Assembly: GCF_030272615.1 (NCBI RefSeq)
Contig: NC_081413.1
Location: 185,578,115 to 185,642,114, forward strand
Direction of reading: 5' to 3'
Length of the DNA: 64,000 nucleotides
From: Cryptomeria japonica
Taxonomy: Eukaryota; Streptophyta; Pinopsida; Cupressales; Cupressaceae
This document shows, in pieces, positions 10,558-22,051 of this stretch. The position numbers and the translations under genes were made by a program. The first letter of the stretch is position 1. Each line of letters opens with the position of its first letter. A model generated the notes under the pieces. It was not told the DNA's origin. It saw only the letters and a program-made list of their open reading frames with translations, and made no database searches.

Positions 10558-13500
10558 ATGTATAAGAGGGATGCACCGAAGCTGAACAAGTCAAGTTTCT
10601 CTACATGGCAAAAAAGGATGAAGCTGCACCTATCAGGAGTTAGAGAATATGTTGTATATTATCTGGAGAATGATTTCATCACACTGAGCACCTATCCATT
10701 GACAATGGAAGAGATAAAGGCAAAGCAAGAACATATCCAAGCAATGATTGAAATAACATCTGCATTGACTGATTCAGAGTTTAATGATCTAGAAGGCTGC
10801 AATGATGCAAAGGCAATGTGGGACAAGCTCATATCTATGTATGGTGGAGATGAACATGTTCAAAGAGCAAAAGTGGATAGTCTAAGAGGACAACTTGAAT
10901 CTATGAGGATGAATGAAGGTGAGAACATAGCCCAGTACAGTACAAGACTAAAGGAGATTGTCAATCAAATCAAAGGAGCAGGTGGAACTATTGAAGAAAA
11001 GGATATAACAAGTAAGTTGTAAAGAACCCTTCTACCAGCTTATGCAATCAGAGTCTCTACAATCAATGAATTAAGGTCTGTACCCAATATGCTAGTTTCT
11101 TTAGATGCTACTATTGGTAAACTACATGTATTTGAGTTAAGTAATTTTGATAATAGTGGGTCATCAGTAAATAAAGTTGAATCTACATTTATTTCTTTTC
11201 ATATTGGTGAATTTGATGATTACAATGATAGAATGAGTAAGTACACTAAAGGGGATCACAGTGGAGCAAGTGAAAGATTTCACAAGAACATGGAAGAAGT
11301 AAACAAACTGTATGAGGAAATCAGAAAGCAAGAAGAGTTTGAAGCACTATTAGCCAGAAGGTTACCAAGAGGTAAAGGTAAGTATAAAGGAAAACTACCT
11401 TTGAAATGTTTCAATTGTGATAAGATAGGACATATGGCTTCTAACTATCTTGACAAAGATTCTACTAAAAAGAGAGATTACCGAGATGATAGACAGAAAG
11501 ATAATCATTACATAGGATACCGAGACTTCAGAAGAAGAGATAGAAAGTCATGCTTAATAGCTGATGAGGAATCCAATGATGATAAATCAGATGAAATTGA
11601 TATAGAGGAAGTAGTTTATGTGGCTATCAAAGATGGATCAGATAAAGAAAGGTATGAAGAAAAAGCCCTAATATCTCACATAAATACTAATGAATCTTGG
11701 ATCATAGATAGTGGATGCTCACATCACATGACAGGTGATAAACGCAAGTTTGTTATGTTAGAAGATTATGATGATGGTTATGTAAGATTTGGTAATGATG
11801 CACCATGTCTGGTAAAAGCTAAGGGATCCATAACACTTCTTTACAATGCTAGATGCAATGATGTTTATTGGGTTGAAGGTTTGAAATACAATTTGTTGAG
11901 TGTAGCACAGCTAAACAATATAGGATACCGAATAGAATTTCAGAAAGGAATTGTCAAAGTTCATGGCAAGCATGGAAAGTTAGCTGCTACTGGGACACAA
12001 ACAAAAGGTAATACATTTCATCTTGACTCAACTCAGAATAAGTGTCTGTATGCAAAGATAGATGATACTTGGTTATGGCATAAAAGGTTTTAACATGTAA
12101 ATTTTGATAATCTGATCAAAATAAGCAAGAAGCACCGAGTAAGAGGTCTACCAAGTCTTGAAAAACCTGAGAATGCTATGTGCTGAGGATGCTAGATGGG
12201 TAAAATGAAAAGATCAAGGTTTACAAGTAAGTCCTACACTTTTAAGGGAATTTTAGATCTTGTGCACACTGATCTTTGTGGTCCTATGAAAGTTAAAAGT
12301 TATTATGGTGATAAATATTTCATATTATTTGTGGATGATTATTCAAGGATGATGTCAGTTATATTTTTAAAAGAAAAATCAGAAGCTTTTCAAATGTTTA
12401 AATGGTACAAGGCAAGAGTTGAAAATGAAACAGGAAGACAACTGAAATGTCTTAGAACAGATAGAGGAGGAGAGCTCACATCTGATGAGTTTAACTTATT
12501 CTGCATTGATCATGGTATAAAAAGACAAGTCTCTGCACCGAGAACTCCACAACAAGATGGAATAGCTGAGAGGAGAAATAGATCTATTGTGGATTGTGCC
12601 AAAACCCTGATGATTGAAAAGAAAGTGCTACAAACATTTTGGAAGGAAGCAATAAGCACAACATTTTACACCCTAAACTGAGTACAACTGAAGAAAGGAA
12701 CTTTGAAGACACCATATGAAATCTGGTATGACAAGAAACCTAATTTATGTTACTTCAAAATCTTTGGAAGTAGATGCTATGTTCACAAAGATGATAGAAA
12801 TGGAAAGTTTGATCAGAAAAGTGAAGAAGGAACATTTCTTGGTTATTCTTCTAGAAGTAAAGCATTTAAATGTCTGATCAAATCATCTAACAAAATAGTA
12901 GAAAGTGAAAATGTGAAAATTGATGAATTTGCAGAAAGAAATGATGAAGGAAACTCCAAAGAACCAGAAGATTATGATGAATTTGTCTATGTTCAACTGA
13001 CAAGTCTTACCAAGAGAACTGTTGAAGAAAATGAAGAGAATGTCCAGTTACCGAGTGATGATCATACAGAGTCTACCAAGCCTGTATTAGCCAAGTATGT
13101 CAGAAGACATCATGCATCAAGTCAGATTATAGGAGATAAAGATGATCCAGTGATGACAAGGAACAAACTGAGACAGAACACATGTCTAATATCTGAATTT
13201 GAACTGAGGATAGTGAAAGAGGCATTTAACAGTGAAGATTGGATAAATGCTATGACAGAAGAGATTGATCAAATCAAGAAGAATGACACATGGACACTGG
13301 TCCCAAGACCGAAGGACAAAAATGTAATCAGTTCAAAGTGGATTTTCAAAAACAAGCTGAATGAAAAGGATGAGGTCATTTGAAATAAAGCAAGATTAGT
13401 TTGCAAAGGTTATGCCCAAGAAGAAGGAATTGATTATGGTGAGACTTTTGCACCCATGGCTAGACTTGAAGGAGTAAGAACATTGTTGGCATATGCTGCT

Positions 13501-14736
13501 TACAAGAATTTCAAGGTATATCAAATGGATGTCAAATTTGCATTTCTGAATGGTATATTAGAAGAAGAAGTTTTGATTGAACAACCTGAAGGATTTGTTG
13601 AAAACAAGAATAAAGATCAGGTATATAAATTGAACAAAACCTTATATGGTCTGAAACAAGCACCTAGAGCATGGTATGAAAGATTGCACTCTTATTTAAT
13701 CAAGATTGGTTTTATAAGAACAAGTGAAAATAGTAATATGTACATGAAGAATGATGAAAATGGAATACTGATCTCAGCCATATTTGTTGATGATATTATA
13801 TTTTGTGGAAATGACTCTCTATGCAAGAACTTTGGAAATGAAATGAGCAAAGAATTTGAGATGTCATTAATCAATGAGATAAAGTATTTTATAGGTTTAC
13901 AAATACTACAAATGAAAAATGAGATTTTCATTACTCAATCCAAGTACATAAAGGAAATCCTGAAGAAATTTGGAATGGAGGATTCAAAACCAGTAAGTAC
14001 TCCTATGACTGCCAATTGTAAACTATCAAAGAATGATGAATCTGCATCTGTTGATGAGACACTTTACTGATCCATGATTAGAAAGCTACAATATGTTGTT
14101 CATAATAGGCCAGACATAGCACATACAGTAGGTATAGTTGCAAGATTCTCTGCAGATCCTAAGGAAACACACATGACAACAATCAAGAGAATTTTCAGAT
14201 ACTTGAAAGGCACTGAGGATTATGGCTTAGTATATCAGAAAGGAAATGACTTTGATTTAAAAGTTTATACTGATGCTGATTGGGTAGGCAACATTGATGA
14301 CAGAAAAAGCACAAGTGGAAGAACTTTCTTTTTAGGAGAAAGACTAGAGAGTTGGCTTAGCAAGAAACAAGGATGTGTTTCACAGTCAACAACAGAAGCT
14401 GAATACGTTGCTGCAACATTGACTTGTACCAACATAGCATGGATCAAACAACTATTGGAAGGTATAAATGAGAAAGTTACCAAGCCAATAACTATATTCT
14501 GTGATAATACTAGTGCCATTAAAATTTCAAAGAATCTAGTTATGCACTCTAAGCCAAAGCACATCTCTATCAAATATCATTATCTTAGAGAAGAAGGTCA
14601 AGAGAAGAAAGTGGTGTTGGAGTATGTTAGCACAAAGGAACAAATAGCAGATATCTTTACCAAGCCACTACCAAGGGACACTTTTGAGTATCTCAGAAGT
14701 AAGTTAGGGGTCCTACCCCTATCTTCCATTCACTGA
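10558..14736 (+). pseudogene. Copia gag-pol polyprotein with in-frame stops
   Basis: One frame of about 1392 codons in copia order. Gag is followed by a zinc knuckle at 11407 (CFNCDKIGHMASNY, last Cys replaced by Tyr). Protease has DSG at 11707. Integrase has its N-terminal zinc-binding region near 12079-12192 and catalytic D, D, E at 12271, 12460 and 12568. RT has [11 protein letters not shown] and FVDD at about 13783. RNase H has YTDADW, CDNTSAI and a TKPLP end. Stops lie at 11020, 12091, 12184, 12190, 12679, 13381 and 14068. One looks like CAG to TAG; four TGA replace Arg or Lys of relatives. Catalytic residues remain. The element would need trans-help or be inactive. Confidence 0.92.
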
Positions 14737-15124
14737 TCGAGTTCAGTGAATGCATCAATTTGATGACTCTACAAAATATCTTTTAGGAGTTGATGTTGAT
14801 TTACACACTTTAGGATGTTTTCTAAAGGTGTGCAGGAAAACAATAATAGGGAACAAGAATTGAAGACAAAATGCTCTAACCGAGACTAAGTTGACACATA
14901 ACAGTAGGAAATCACTTCATACTGGAAGAAATTATGTTTTAGTTCTTTACTTTTTGGCATTGTTGTCAAAGGGGGAGAAGACTGAAGAAAAAAGGAGAAG
15001 ACTAATGTATGGGGGAGAAGACTGATGACAGGGGGAGAGCATTTTAGTATCTTAGAATCTCACAGCAATCTGAATCAATTAGGTCAAATCAATTAGTTTT
15101 GCCATCAATGGCAAAGGGGGAGAT
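14737..15124 (+). other. Purine-rich spacer and polypurine tract, complete copia
   Basis: GGGGGAG runs occur near 14971, 15012, 15031 and 15115. The last (AAAGGGGGAGAT) abuts the 3' LTR. No ORF of note. Confidence 0.75.
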
Positions 15125-16645
15125 TGTTGGCATTATAATAGACAAGGAGAGATTGTTGGCATTTCAATAAGGATATTGAGAAGGTTGTTCATGATTATGG
15201 ATATAACTGATTAAGGATGTTTATTGTCTTAATATTATTATTTTGTCATTGATGTCAAGAAATTGATTTTCTAATTCAGTATGATGTTGCCATATCTTAA
15301 GAAGTATGATTTGATGAGTATAAAGATGTTGGTAAAAGACACAAAAAGAATATGATGAATAAGGGGATGAATAAGTTATTCAATGGGCAACTATTACCGA
15401 GTTAGATAATGATGAGATCATGATGTTTAGATTGTTTTGATATCCTACATATGTTGATTGATTGTAAGGTTCATATTATACTATGTTACTGAGCAAAGAA
15501 CCTAGTCGATAAACCCTAAGGAATCTAGTTGGTAAACCCTAAGGTTATCGCTATCGGTTAATGAAGGCAGAAAGTCTACCGAGTGAACTTTAGCATTTAC
15601 CGAGTTGCAACCGAGTAGTAACAAAATGCATTGAATGTATAAAAGCATTATTTAATAAAGGAAGTTGATGAGCTGGCTATGATTAAATGATTAGTATGCC
15701 ATGAATGAAGTTTGTTAAAGAATCTATGGCAAAGGAAAATTGGCAGGAAGATCTACTGCTCAGATTGAACTACAATACCCTAGCACAAGTTCCAAGAAAT
15801 GTATGCAAGTTCCAAGGTGGGGTAAAACATTTTCAGATCGAAGGATACATTGAACCTGGTCAAAGTTTGAAGATCTGATGGCTATGATTGATCATGGGAT
15901 ATGTGATCAAGGAGATTAAGTGGTTGGCGAATTGTTTATAAATAAGGAACTGTTGATAAACAATGCATGTGGGCAAGTGTATGCATAGGGATGCTACATA
16001 GTGATTATCGAGCACTGAAGCTTGAAGACTTGTTTGAATAACAGAGTATAGAGCCCAATAGATGGACAAGATAAGTCCTAGATTGTATTGAGCAAATAAG
16101 AATCTGCTTTAGCATTTTAGATGTGAAGTTGCAGATAGATTTTTATTACTGTTATTTTGTGAAGTGACAGAAAATATCTTAACTGAGTGGACTTATCAAT
16201 ATTATTTGTAAAACCCTCTAGCAAGGTGACATTCTGATTGAGTGTTTGAAATCCTTTAACAAGGTCACTTCTAACAAGGTGAAGATCCTAACAGATCTGA
16301 GGGAAATCCCTTAACTAGGTCACATCTAGCAATGTGTTTGTAATCTTTAACAGGATTTTCTTTTAACCGAGCATGCTCTAGAAGAGTATATTTCTTAGTG
16401 GGTCTGAAATCCCACAGTGGTTTTTGCCTATTTGGGTTTCCACGTTAAATCTGGTGTTATGAGTGTTATGATGTTTATATGTTTTTGAGTTTTATGTTTA
16501 GCAGTTTTGGTTATATTACTGATGTATATGTTACCAAGGTTGAATCTGTTGTTTTTATGGAAGATTAAGGTTGTATGATTCACCCCCCCCCCTCTCATCT
16601 TATTAGCTTGGCATCAGTACTTAACATTAAGTATCAGAACTATCA
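15125..16645 (+). repeat. 3' LTR of complete copia
   Basis: It starts TGTTGGCATTATAATAG and ends AGAACTATCA, collinear with 8982-10492. The poly-C run near the end (about 16580-16590) is longer than in the 5' LTR. Confidence 0.9.
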
Positions 16646-16650
16646 GATCA

Positions 16651-17172
16651 TAGGTGATCAAATTAGGTTTAAGGAAGATGTCAAAGGCCTCCGATATTGA
16701 GCTTAATCATGACTGTAATCAGGCATGGTAGATGCTATCTCTGGCAGTTCATTATTTTGGATTTTTGTCCAATTATCTTGAGGTGGTTATAACCTCTCTA
16801 TAGTCAGTGAGACTCTTTCGTAATGAGCAGTATTCTCTAGGCAATGTGCCTTCCTGCATGTGTATGCCCCTCATTGTATCATATACTTTCTACAGAAGTA
16901 TCATCTAACTGTGGGTAGGCTTCCCACTGTGGTTTTTCCCTTTACTGGGTTTTCCATGTACATATCATGGTGTTATGTGGTATGGTTTCATTGTGTTAAT
17001 TCTCTATTTCATTCTTAAGTTTTATTGCTTATCGATATCCGTTTTTGCTATTCTAGTATTCAATGTTTATGTGCTCCAATTAAAGGTTATTAAGTGGTTT
17101 GATTGATCTAATCTGTTAACAACTGATTCACCCCCCCCCCCTCCCCTCAGCTGTTCATCGGTTATCGTAACA
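16651..17172 (+). repeat. Outer copia 3' LTR, second piece
   Basis: The LTR resumes after the second GATCA. From 16826 it matches the 5' LTR remnant at 5991-6329. It carries hairpin A (16929-16957) and hairpin B (17118-17155) and ends TCGTAACA. The poly-C run here has about 12 C. Confidence 0.8.
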
Positions 17173-17657
17173 ATATTAATTTTGTTGGCTAATTTTGGAG
17201 AGCACCTTGGAAGAACATGAAGACAAATTTGAAATTCAGTTCTACTTTTCATCCATAGACAAAAGTTGTTAACCAGAGTTTGGGAAACTTGTTGAGATGT
17301 TTAGTGGGAGATAAAACTAGAAGATGGGATTTAATCCTTGTACAAGATGAGTTTTCCTACAACAATTCAATCAATAGAAGTACCACAAGAAAACCTTTTG
17401 AGATTGTTATCGGAGTGCATCTTAGAATTATATCAGAATTGAGAGACACTATCAGTGAAGACCGAAGAAGTTTAGAAGAAGAAGACTTTTTAGATCACAT
17501 GGTAGCATTGTATATTTAAGTTAAGCAACATTTGGAAGACATGAACAATAAGTATAAGGAGAAGGCGGATGAGAAGAAGAGTCATAAGGAATTTGAAGTT
17601 GGCGATAAAGTGATGGTACATCTAAGAAAAGAGAGATTCCTAGTTGGAACTTATAAC
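17173..17657 (+). pseudogene. Chromovirus (Ty3/gypsy) integrase, C-terminal half
   Basis: It encodes FWR..KNMKTNLKFSS.FHP, then QSLGNLLRCLVGDKTRRWD, FSYNNS and KADEKKSHKEFEVGDKVMVHLRKERF. This is the end of the integrase core and its GPY-like C-terminus. Around 17262 a short deletion removes the part of HPQTDGQTE that includes the third catalytic residue, and stops are present near 17190, 17262 and 17517. The reading continues at 29844 after the inserted gypsy element, and the shared ATAAC (17653-17657) is the target duplication. Confidence 0.88.
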
Positions 17658-20143
17658 TGTGATGCTAAAAATGTGGTATATAAGAAAGGAATACACATAT
17701 AATGAGACAATAAAACATAATGGAAAGCTTAATTGAAAACTAAATTTAAGATTCAAACCATAAACCTTCCTTGAAATGTCCCATTTTCCTCCATTCTTGA
17801 GGACCTTGAAGGTGTTAGATTGTGGTGCAGAAGCACCCATGGTGTAAGGCAAATATATGGTCAAAGTCATCATTTGAAATATAATTGATATTTGAAGGTC
17901 ATTTATAATGTATTTGAATCCATTTGGAATGATTTGTAAGGATTGGAAGCCTAAAAATGTAAGCAAGTCCTGATTATGTCCTAGTTGTCCATATAGGCCC
18001 TTATAGGTCAAGATGGTCAAAATTGTATAAAAGGCCATGAGAAGGCTATCAAGTATGTAAAAGGTATTAAATAGATTATTTGGACATGTTTAGGGGGTTT
18101 TTACAATTTGTAGAGCCATTAGGAAAAAGTGTCAAAGTTGCAAGAAAAATGCAAAAGTGCAACATTTGCAAAAATGTAAAAGTGCAAAAATTGCACATAA
18201 AGTTGTAAAAGGGATGATGAAAGGTCATAAAGGTAGTTGGATTGGTTTATAACTACCAAAGAGTATAAATATGTTGTATTTTTCAAACCAAATGATTATT
18301 GGAAGAATAGAGAAGGAGGATAAAGTTTTGGAACATTTGGATTTGTTTGAATCTTGCATTTTGTTAAGTTTCTTGTGTTAAATCTCTGTTTCCAGGTCTT
18401 GTATAGTCATGTACGGCATAGAAAATATATAATATAGAAATGGTTAGATATAAGGGTGAATCCTATTTGTCATTCTTTTTTTTTGGGTCAATTTCATAAA
18501 GAAATGAAGAAGATATGGAAGTTTTGGTGAAAGTTGTCAATTGCAGATTTGATACTTCTTGAGAACAGTCACATTGCAGCATATGGTATGAAATAATATG
18601 AGATTATTAAGACCTCTAAATAGACTTATTGGAAATATGTGTGAATCCTATTTCTTTTCCCTTTTTTTTGAGGCATTTTTGTTTTTATTTGTTAAAGTTA
18701 TGAAGATTTTGGCAAAAATTGGTTTTAAACTGTCTTAAATGGAGTTGGTGGAAAGGGTTTGTACTTATCTTGTGATTTCACCATTGGAAAAATTAATGAA
18801 TTGAATATTATGAAAGTAGACTCAGAGGGATTTCATTTTAGTATGATATTTTTTTATTTTGGTTAAGTATTTGTTGTGAAATATGATGCCCTAGCAGGCA
18901 GCAAGCATACATTTTCCAGATTTATGACAGTCAAAATTGGTCTCGGTGCAGAGATGATAACTTTTAATTGCACCATTGGATGTTTATGAATTTTGGATAT
19001 ATTGTTTATAATATAGTTATTCAGGGTTTGAATAAAGGGATTGAGATTTTTACTTCTTGTTAAAAAGTTATAGACCTATGTGTAAAGGTCTATCCAAAGG
19101 AGCAGCAAGTTGGCAAGTTTGATACCTAGATTAAGTTTATGCTTTCTTGATTGATTGATTGTTGAAGAATGATGAAATATGACTCTAATGAATTTTTATC
19201 ATGATTAAAATATGGATGGATCAACATGATCCTATAGTTGTGATTTTTTTTTCATGATGCTCTGCATCAGATTGGTTGGCTCTCAGCAGAGCAATGACCT
19301 CCAAAGTGGAAACTCAAGAGTTGAGTAGCTACTTGATCATGATTGATTATGCAAATGATATGAAATGCAATGCTATGATTAATCCAAAATGATAATTACT
19401 AAATGATTGAAATGAAAATTCCTACAGTAATGATGCTGAAAATATGAATGCAAGGGATCCTTATTGCTCCAAAATGGGGGATATTTATAGGAATTCCAAG
19501 GCCAAAGATGAGGTGGCAGGAATCAATGGTCCATATCTGATTTGAAGATATCAAGGGCCAAGATTGAGGAAGTTGGAGAAGAGGTTTGAGTAAGGGACAC
19601 TTCTCATCTCTATGGTGACAAGTGTTAAGGAGCCATGCTCATGAGAGGGAAAGTGTCCAAGAGAGGAGACATGTGGCAAAAGTGCCATGTGTCTCAAGGG
19701 GAGAATATCCACACCATGGGAGGTTAGGATAAGGAGGTTAGAATGTGCAAGATAGGATAGGGTTAGTTAAACCCAGGGTTAGGTGGAATGGGTTAGGTTA
19801 GGGGATGGTTAAAAGTTAGGACCCATGTGGGTAATTTGAATTTAAAAATTCAAATAATAGGAAAAGACTAATTATTTTTCAACAACTCATAAATTGATTT
19901 GTTTTAATTAATTAGGGGATTAGAAGAATTGATTAAATGGGGGGAGGATTAATTAATTTGAATTAATTAATCAAAGGGAACTATTGAAATGAACCTATTA
20001 AATAAATCCTTAGATTTATTAAAAAGTAGATGAATGGGAGAATTTGATCAAATTGCTAATGAATTCAATTAAATTAGGAAGGGGGATTAATTAAATAATT
20101 ACTTATTCAATTAATTATCTTAGACCATTTTTAGGTGTATACA
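17658..20143 (-). repeat. 3' LTR of minus-strand gypsy, with internal insertion
   Basis: It starts TGTGATGCTAAAAATG and ends GGTGTATACA. It is collinear with 28803-29838 except for 17822-19273, an inserted element plus its duplicated target. Many small differences from the other LTR suggest an older insertion than the copia at 8982. Confidence 0.9.
17822..19268. mobile_element. Inserted element with short imperfect inverted ends, TSD agatt
   Basis: The sequence is absent from the sister LTRs at 28803 and 35051. It starts GTGGTGCAGAAGCACC and ends GATGCTCTGCATC, which are imperfect inverted repeats. AGATT flanks it at 17817-17821 and 19269-19273. It has no convincing ORF. Its start resembles that of the element at 44822-45995 (TGGTGCAGGAGCACC), so it may belong to the same non-autonomous family. 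Confidence 0.65.
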
Positions 20144-20157
20144 TTTTGCCCCTCTTT
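20144..20157 (-). other. Polypurine tract of minus-strand gypsy
   Basis: On the minus strand AAAGAGGGGCAAAA directly precedes the LTR start TGTATACACC, as at 4527-4539. Confidence 0.75.
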
Positions 20158-21811
20158 GAAGCGAGGTGTGATGACGCATTGATTCAAAGAATAATCTCAT
20201 TTTGATGATGATATTAGTTCAATAGGATGCCCTAGACATTTATTGATAAATTACGGTACAATGATTCCCCCTTGAGAGATCAATTGAGATAATTGACCTT
20301 TGGAGTTTTTGGATCTTTGCAAAATTGATATCCCAATTAGAAATGATTCAATTTCTACAACTGTGGCTGATGAAAGTGTGAGTTCTTTGATCACTTTGAT
20401 GTGGTTCTTGATGTGATGATTGATATAGTTTGATTGAATTGATAAGATTGATTAGATTGATAAGATCGAGATTTAGTCTGGTTTCAGGAATGACACCTCC
20501 TCTATAAGACAAAGATGATCAAAGTGTCTGGTTTCAGGAATGATATATCCTGTATAAGACTTGATCAGAACATCTGGTTCCAGGAAAGATACATCTTGTA
20601 TAAGACATGATAGAATGGATCAGATGAGATGGATTGATAGAATTGATAAGGTTGATTGGATATAGAACTAACATTTTGTTGATATCATGTTGCAGGAAGA
20701 TTCACATATGCTAATGTGGGTCCATTTGAGGGGATATCATAAGATTTGTGCTGGGTTGACAATATCTAGAGAGAGATGAGTCATCATTCTAATTGTGTAT
20801 ACACCTATGATGATACATTGATGATTCCTGTGATAGATTTGACCTTGGATAAGATGATCTTTTGTGATCCCAAGCAAGAATGAAATGCAAGCTAAATACA
20901 AATGCAAAATGAAATGCAATGCGGCGATTGGACCAATCTTGGAGTCATTGCTTTGTTTCATCATTGAGCCTTTAAAATGTGGGAAGTGAGTGCAAACATC
21001 AATGGTATAATTTAATCATGATGACTTGAGCACTACTTTCCTGGGTTTTGATATTGCAAGTTAGCACAAGCGTTGAGGTATAATTGAACCAAGATGACCT
21101 GAGTGTTGCTTGCATAAAATAGACAATATTAATCATTTCTATATGCAAGTCCGAAATGTCTTTTATGATACTCTGATGATCATGTCCCAAGACAACTTTG
21201 CACATATTAATGATTAATTTACAGACAACAGACAAGAAAAATATCATGTTCCTTCCTTGTTCCTCTAGTCAAAGACATCCTAGAGTCACTTAGAAATCAT
21301 GATAGCAAAAAATCAAGATATAATAGTTGAACCATTATTGTCAAAGTGTTAAAATCATGAGTCAAGATATATCATCCATTGATATGTGTTTGTCATGTTT
21401 AGACTGATATGTGATAGTTGATGGTTAACAATGTGATCTTATGTTCAACGTTAGATGTGTCTTAGTTTTTTCGCTTGACAAATGTTGCCTAATTGTTGTT
21501 CTACTTATTTGATTAAGCTCAAGATGATGAAATTTTTTGCCCCCAGCTAGGTTCAGTATTTTGCCCCCAGCTTAGAAACAAACCTTATTATGATATATAC
21601 AATGATCCAAACCATGACGAGAAATCACCTGGACCGCCTGTGTATGTACAAAGGCTTTATGATGGATATGAACAATGTCGATGGAAATGAATGCAAGCGG
21701 AAGGATGCATGAACTAGTAGATGGAAGAGCTAGTTGACAGATAACACCTATTTGCTAGGTTTTCACCATCTATTTTTACTGCACTTTTTCTCATATTTGA
21801 TTTTTTTATTT
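20158..21811 (-). other. 3' noncoding region of minus-strand gypsy
   Basis: About 1.65 kb between the pol end and the polypurine tract without a recognisable ORF. It includes the tandem repeat at 20476-20615 and the motif GAAAACCTAGCAAATAGG (minus strand, near 21752-21769), also seen at the start of the window. Unlike the element at 1-5990, it has no PMD ORF. Confidence 0.55.
20476..20615. repeat. Tandem repeat, about 48-49 bp, three copies
   Basis: The unit begins GTCTGGTTTCAGGAATGA and ends TGTATAAGAC. Two related copies occur in inverse orientation near 885-975. Confidence 0.7.
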
Positions 21812-22051
21812 TTAAATTTCATTATTTTTTACTGTTTTTGTATTTTCCACTTTTCCACTGTTTTTGGATTTTTCTTCTTTTTCATTGTTTTTTGATTTTT
21901 CTACTTTTTCAATGTTTTTGGATTTTTCTGCTTTTCCACTGTTTTTGGATTTTTCTGGTTTTCCACTGTTTTTGGATTTTTCTGTTTTTTCACTGTTTTT
22001 GGATTTTTCTGCTTTTTCACTATTTTTGGATTTTTTTGCTTTTTCAGACAT
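21812..22051 (-). repeat. 27-bp tandem repeat, Lys/Ser-rich if translated
   Basis: About eight copies of a 27-bp unit, translating on the minus strand as a nine-residue repeat around EKSKNSGKA. An ATG for this frame at 22051 overlaps the probable pol stop (ATGTCTGA), so the frame is +1 relative to pol. It is more likely a minisatellite in the 3' noncoding region than a protein. Confidence 0.65.

Larger units (their letters stand above)
8982..16645 (+). mobile_element. Complete Ty1/copia element, 7.66 kb, TSD gatca
   Basis: Both LTRs, primer-binding site, a single-frame gag-pol and a polypurine tract are present. The flanking GATCA is identical at 8977-8981 and 16646-16650. The two LTRs differ by only a few percent by eye, so this is the youngest insertion in its nest. 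The coding region has nonsense codons but no frameshift. Confidence 0.92.
5991..17172 (+). mobile_element. Outer Ty1/copia element, internally deleted and split by insertions
   Basis: Order: 5' LTR remnant (5991-6329), primer-binding site, gag start fused to RT and RNase H (6388-8084), purine-rich spacer, and a 3' LTR in two pieces (8443-8976 and 16651-17172) separated by the younger copia at 8982-16645. The two LTR tails match well (6000-6329 against 16835-17172). The element ends at 17172 directly before chromovirus integrase sequence, so it inserted into a chromovirus whose upstream part lies outside the window. Confidence 0.8.

Noticed and set aside
17124-17150. Poly-C as telomere-like or assembly junk
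   Set aside because: The C run is the loop of a hairpin found at the same place in the copia LTRs.
17640-18038. 132-codon minus-strand ORF
   Set aside because: It crosses the chromovirus/LTR border and the border of the inserted element, so it is chance.
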